DNA from: Ectopseudomonas toyotomiensis
GTDB taxonomy: Bacteria > Pseudomonadota > Gammaproteobacteria > Pseudomonadales > Pseudomonadaceae
Assembly: GCF_900115695.1 (NCBI RefSeq)
Contig: NZ_FOXK01000019.1
Coordinates: forward strand, 1 to 44,013
Direction: 5' to 3'
Length of the DNA stretch: 44,013 bases
Shown here piece after piece: positions 43,510-44,013 of this stretch (position 1 is the stretch's first letter; each line of letters opens with the position of its first letter). The position numbers and the translations under genes were made by a program. The notes under the pieces are model-generated. The model ran no database searches and had not been told where the DNA came from. It saw only the letters and a list, made by a program, of their open reading frames with translations.

Positions 43510-44013
43510 ATGTCTCTAGGTAAACGCTTTCCCTTCATTCCGCGTTTTGGCCGGCTGGCCAGCGGTATCGGTCTTGCCTTGAGCCTGCTGGCAGGCTCGC
43601 TGGCAGCGCCTCAGGCGGCGCAGGCCGAGGGGCAGATTCGCATTGCCGAGCAGTTCGGCATCGTCTACCTGCTGCTCAACGTGGTTCGTGACCAGCAGTT
43701 GATCGAGAAGCACGGCAAGGCCGATGGCCTGGACATCAAGGTCGATTGGCAGCAGCTCTCCGGCGGCGCGGCGATCAACGATGCGTTGCTGTCCGGCGCC
43801 ATCGACATCGCCGGTGCCGGCATCGGCCCTCTGCTCACCGTCTGGGATCGCACCCACGGCAAGCAGAACGTCAAGGGCGTGGCTTCGCTGGGAAACTTCC
43901 CCTACTACCTGCTGAGCAACAACCCCAAGGTCAAGACCATCGCCGATTTCACCGAGAAGGATCGCATCGCCGTGCCAGCCGCCGGCGTCGGCTTCCAGTC
44001 ACGCACCCTGCAG
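43510..44013 (+). CDS. ABC transporter substrate-binding protein (sulfonate/nitrate type), partial
   Basis: An open frame starts at the ATG at 43510 (GGAG eight bases before) and runs off the window end after 168 codons. The signal peptide is about 1-37 (GSLAAPQAAQA). The mature protein begins EGQIRIAEQFGIVYLLLNVV and continues LSGGAAINDALLSGAIDIAGAGIGPLL, the SsuA/TauA/NrtA pattern for sulfonates, taurine or nitrate. It is 53 bp downstream of the TauD-like gene on the same strand, forming the start of an uptake-and-cleavage operon. Permease and ATPase genes would be expected just beyond the window. Confidence 0.88.
   Translation, partial: MSLGKRFPFIPRFGRLASGIGLALSLLAGSLAAPQAAQAEGQIRIAEQFGIVYLLLNVVRDQQLIEKHGKADGLDIKVDWQQLSGGAAINDALLSGAIDIAGAGIGPLLTVWDRTHGKQNVKGVASLGNFPYYLLSNNPKVKTIADFTEKDRIAVPAAGVGFQSRTLQ

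Overview
The window is chromosomal DNA of a GC-rich gammaproteobacterium, almost certainly a Pseudomonas of the mendocina/oleovorans/alcaligenes type. The reasons are the Pseudomonas-type 23S and 5S rRNA ends, the order tlpQ-transporter-mcpM (as in P. aeruginosa PA2654-PA2652), a DUF2790 protein, REP-like palindromes, and many LysR, chemotaxis and two-component genes. I ran no search; all family names come from reading the proteins.

Layout. 1-630: end of an rRNA operon (23S tail, 5S, terminator). 776-2338: queD and a patatin-like lipase. 2485-5085: tightly coupled operon of two PepSY proteins, a response regulator and a sensor kinase. 5197-11386: FMN reductase, then TlpQ-like receptor, NhaC/YuiF-like transporter and McpM-like receptor. 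11388-14665: LysR, azoreductase, ABC-F ATPase YbiT. 15041-19837: Fur-box-headed iron locus with FecI-type sigma, FecR-type regulator, TonB siderophore transducer and periplasmic esterase. 19838-24719: a segment that looks acquired and partly decayed (aldo/keto reductase remnant, MFS, SDR, metallophosphoesterase, LysR). 24943-29243: sulfur amino acid block (cystine ABC transporter TcyJLN, D-cysteine desulfhydrase, MetQ-like protein). 29412-32052: GGDEF remnant, tautomerase, atypical SDR and LysR. 39600-42159: MFS, isochorismatase-fold hydrolase and HxlR regulator. 42566-end: TauD-like dioxygenase and the start of a sulfonate-type binding protein.

The most interesting region is 32059-39502. A secreted precursor-like protein with three EGKCG motifs plus an ECKCG variant, fused to two intact EF-hands, is followed by a DUF692/MNIO enzyme and a DUF2063 partner. 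This is the layout of the bufferin/HvfA class of metal-binding RiPPs. Next to it lie a DoxX protein, a ferric-reductase-like membrane protein, an OmpR-type two-component system whose sensor loop is Met-rich, a DUF2790 protein and a DipZ-like thiol reductase. Three nearly identical direct repeats (GTATY-N5-GTATC, 10-bp period) sit upstream of the precursor operon, of the DoxX/reductase operon, and in the intergenic region between the two-component system and the DUF2790 gene. I infer one metal-responsive (perhaps copper) regulon that makes, modifies and exports a thiol-rich metallopeptide.
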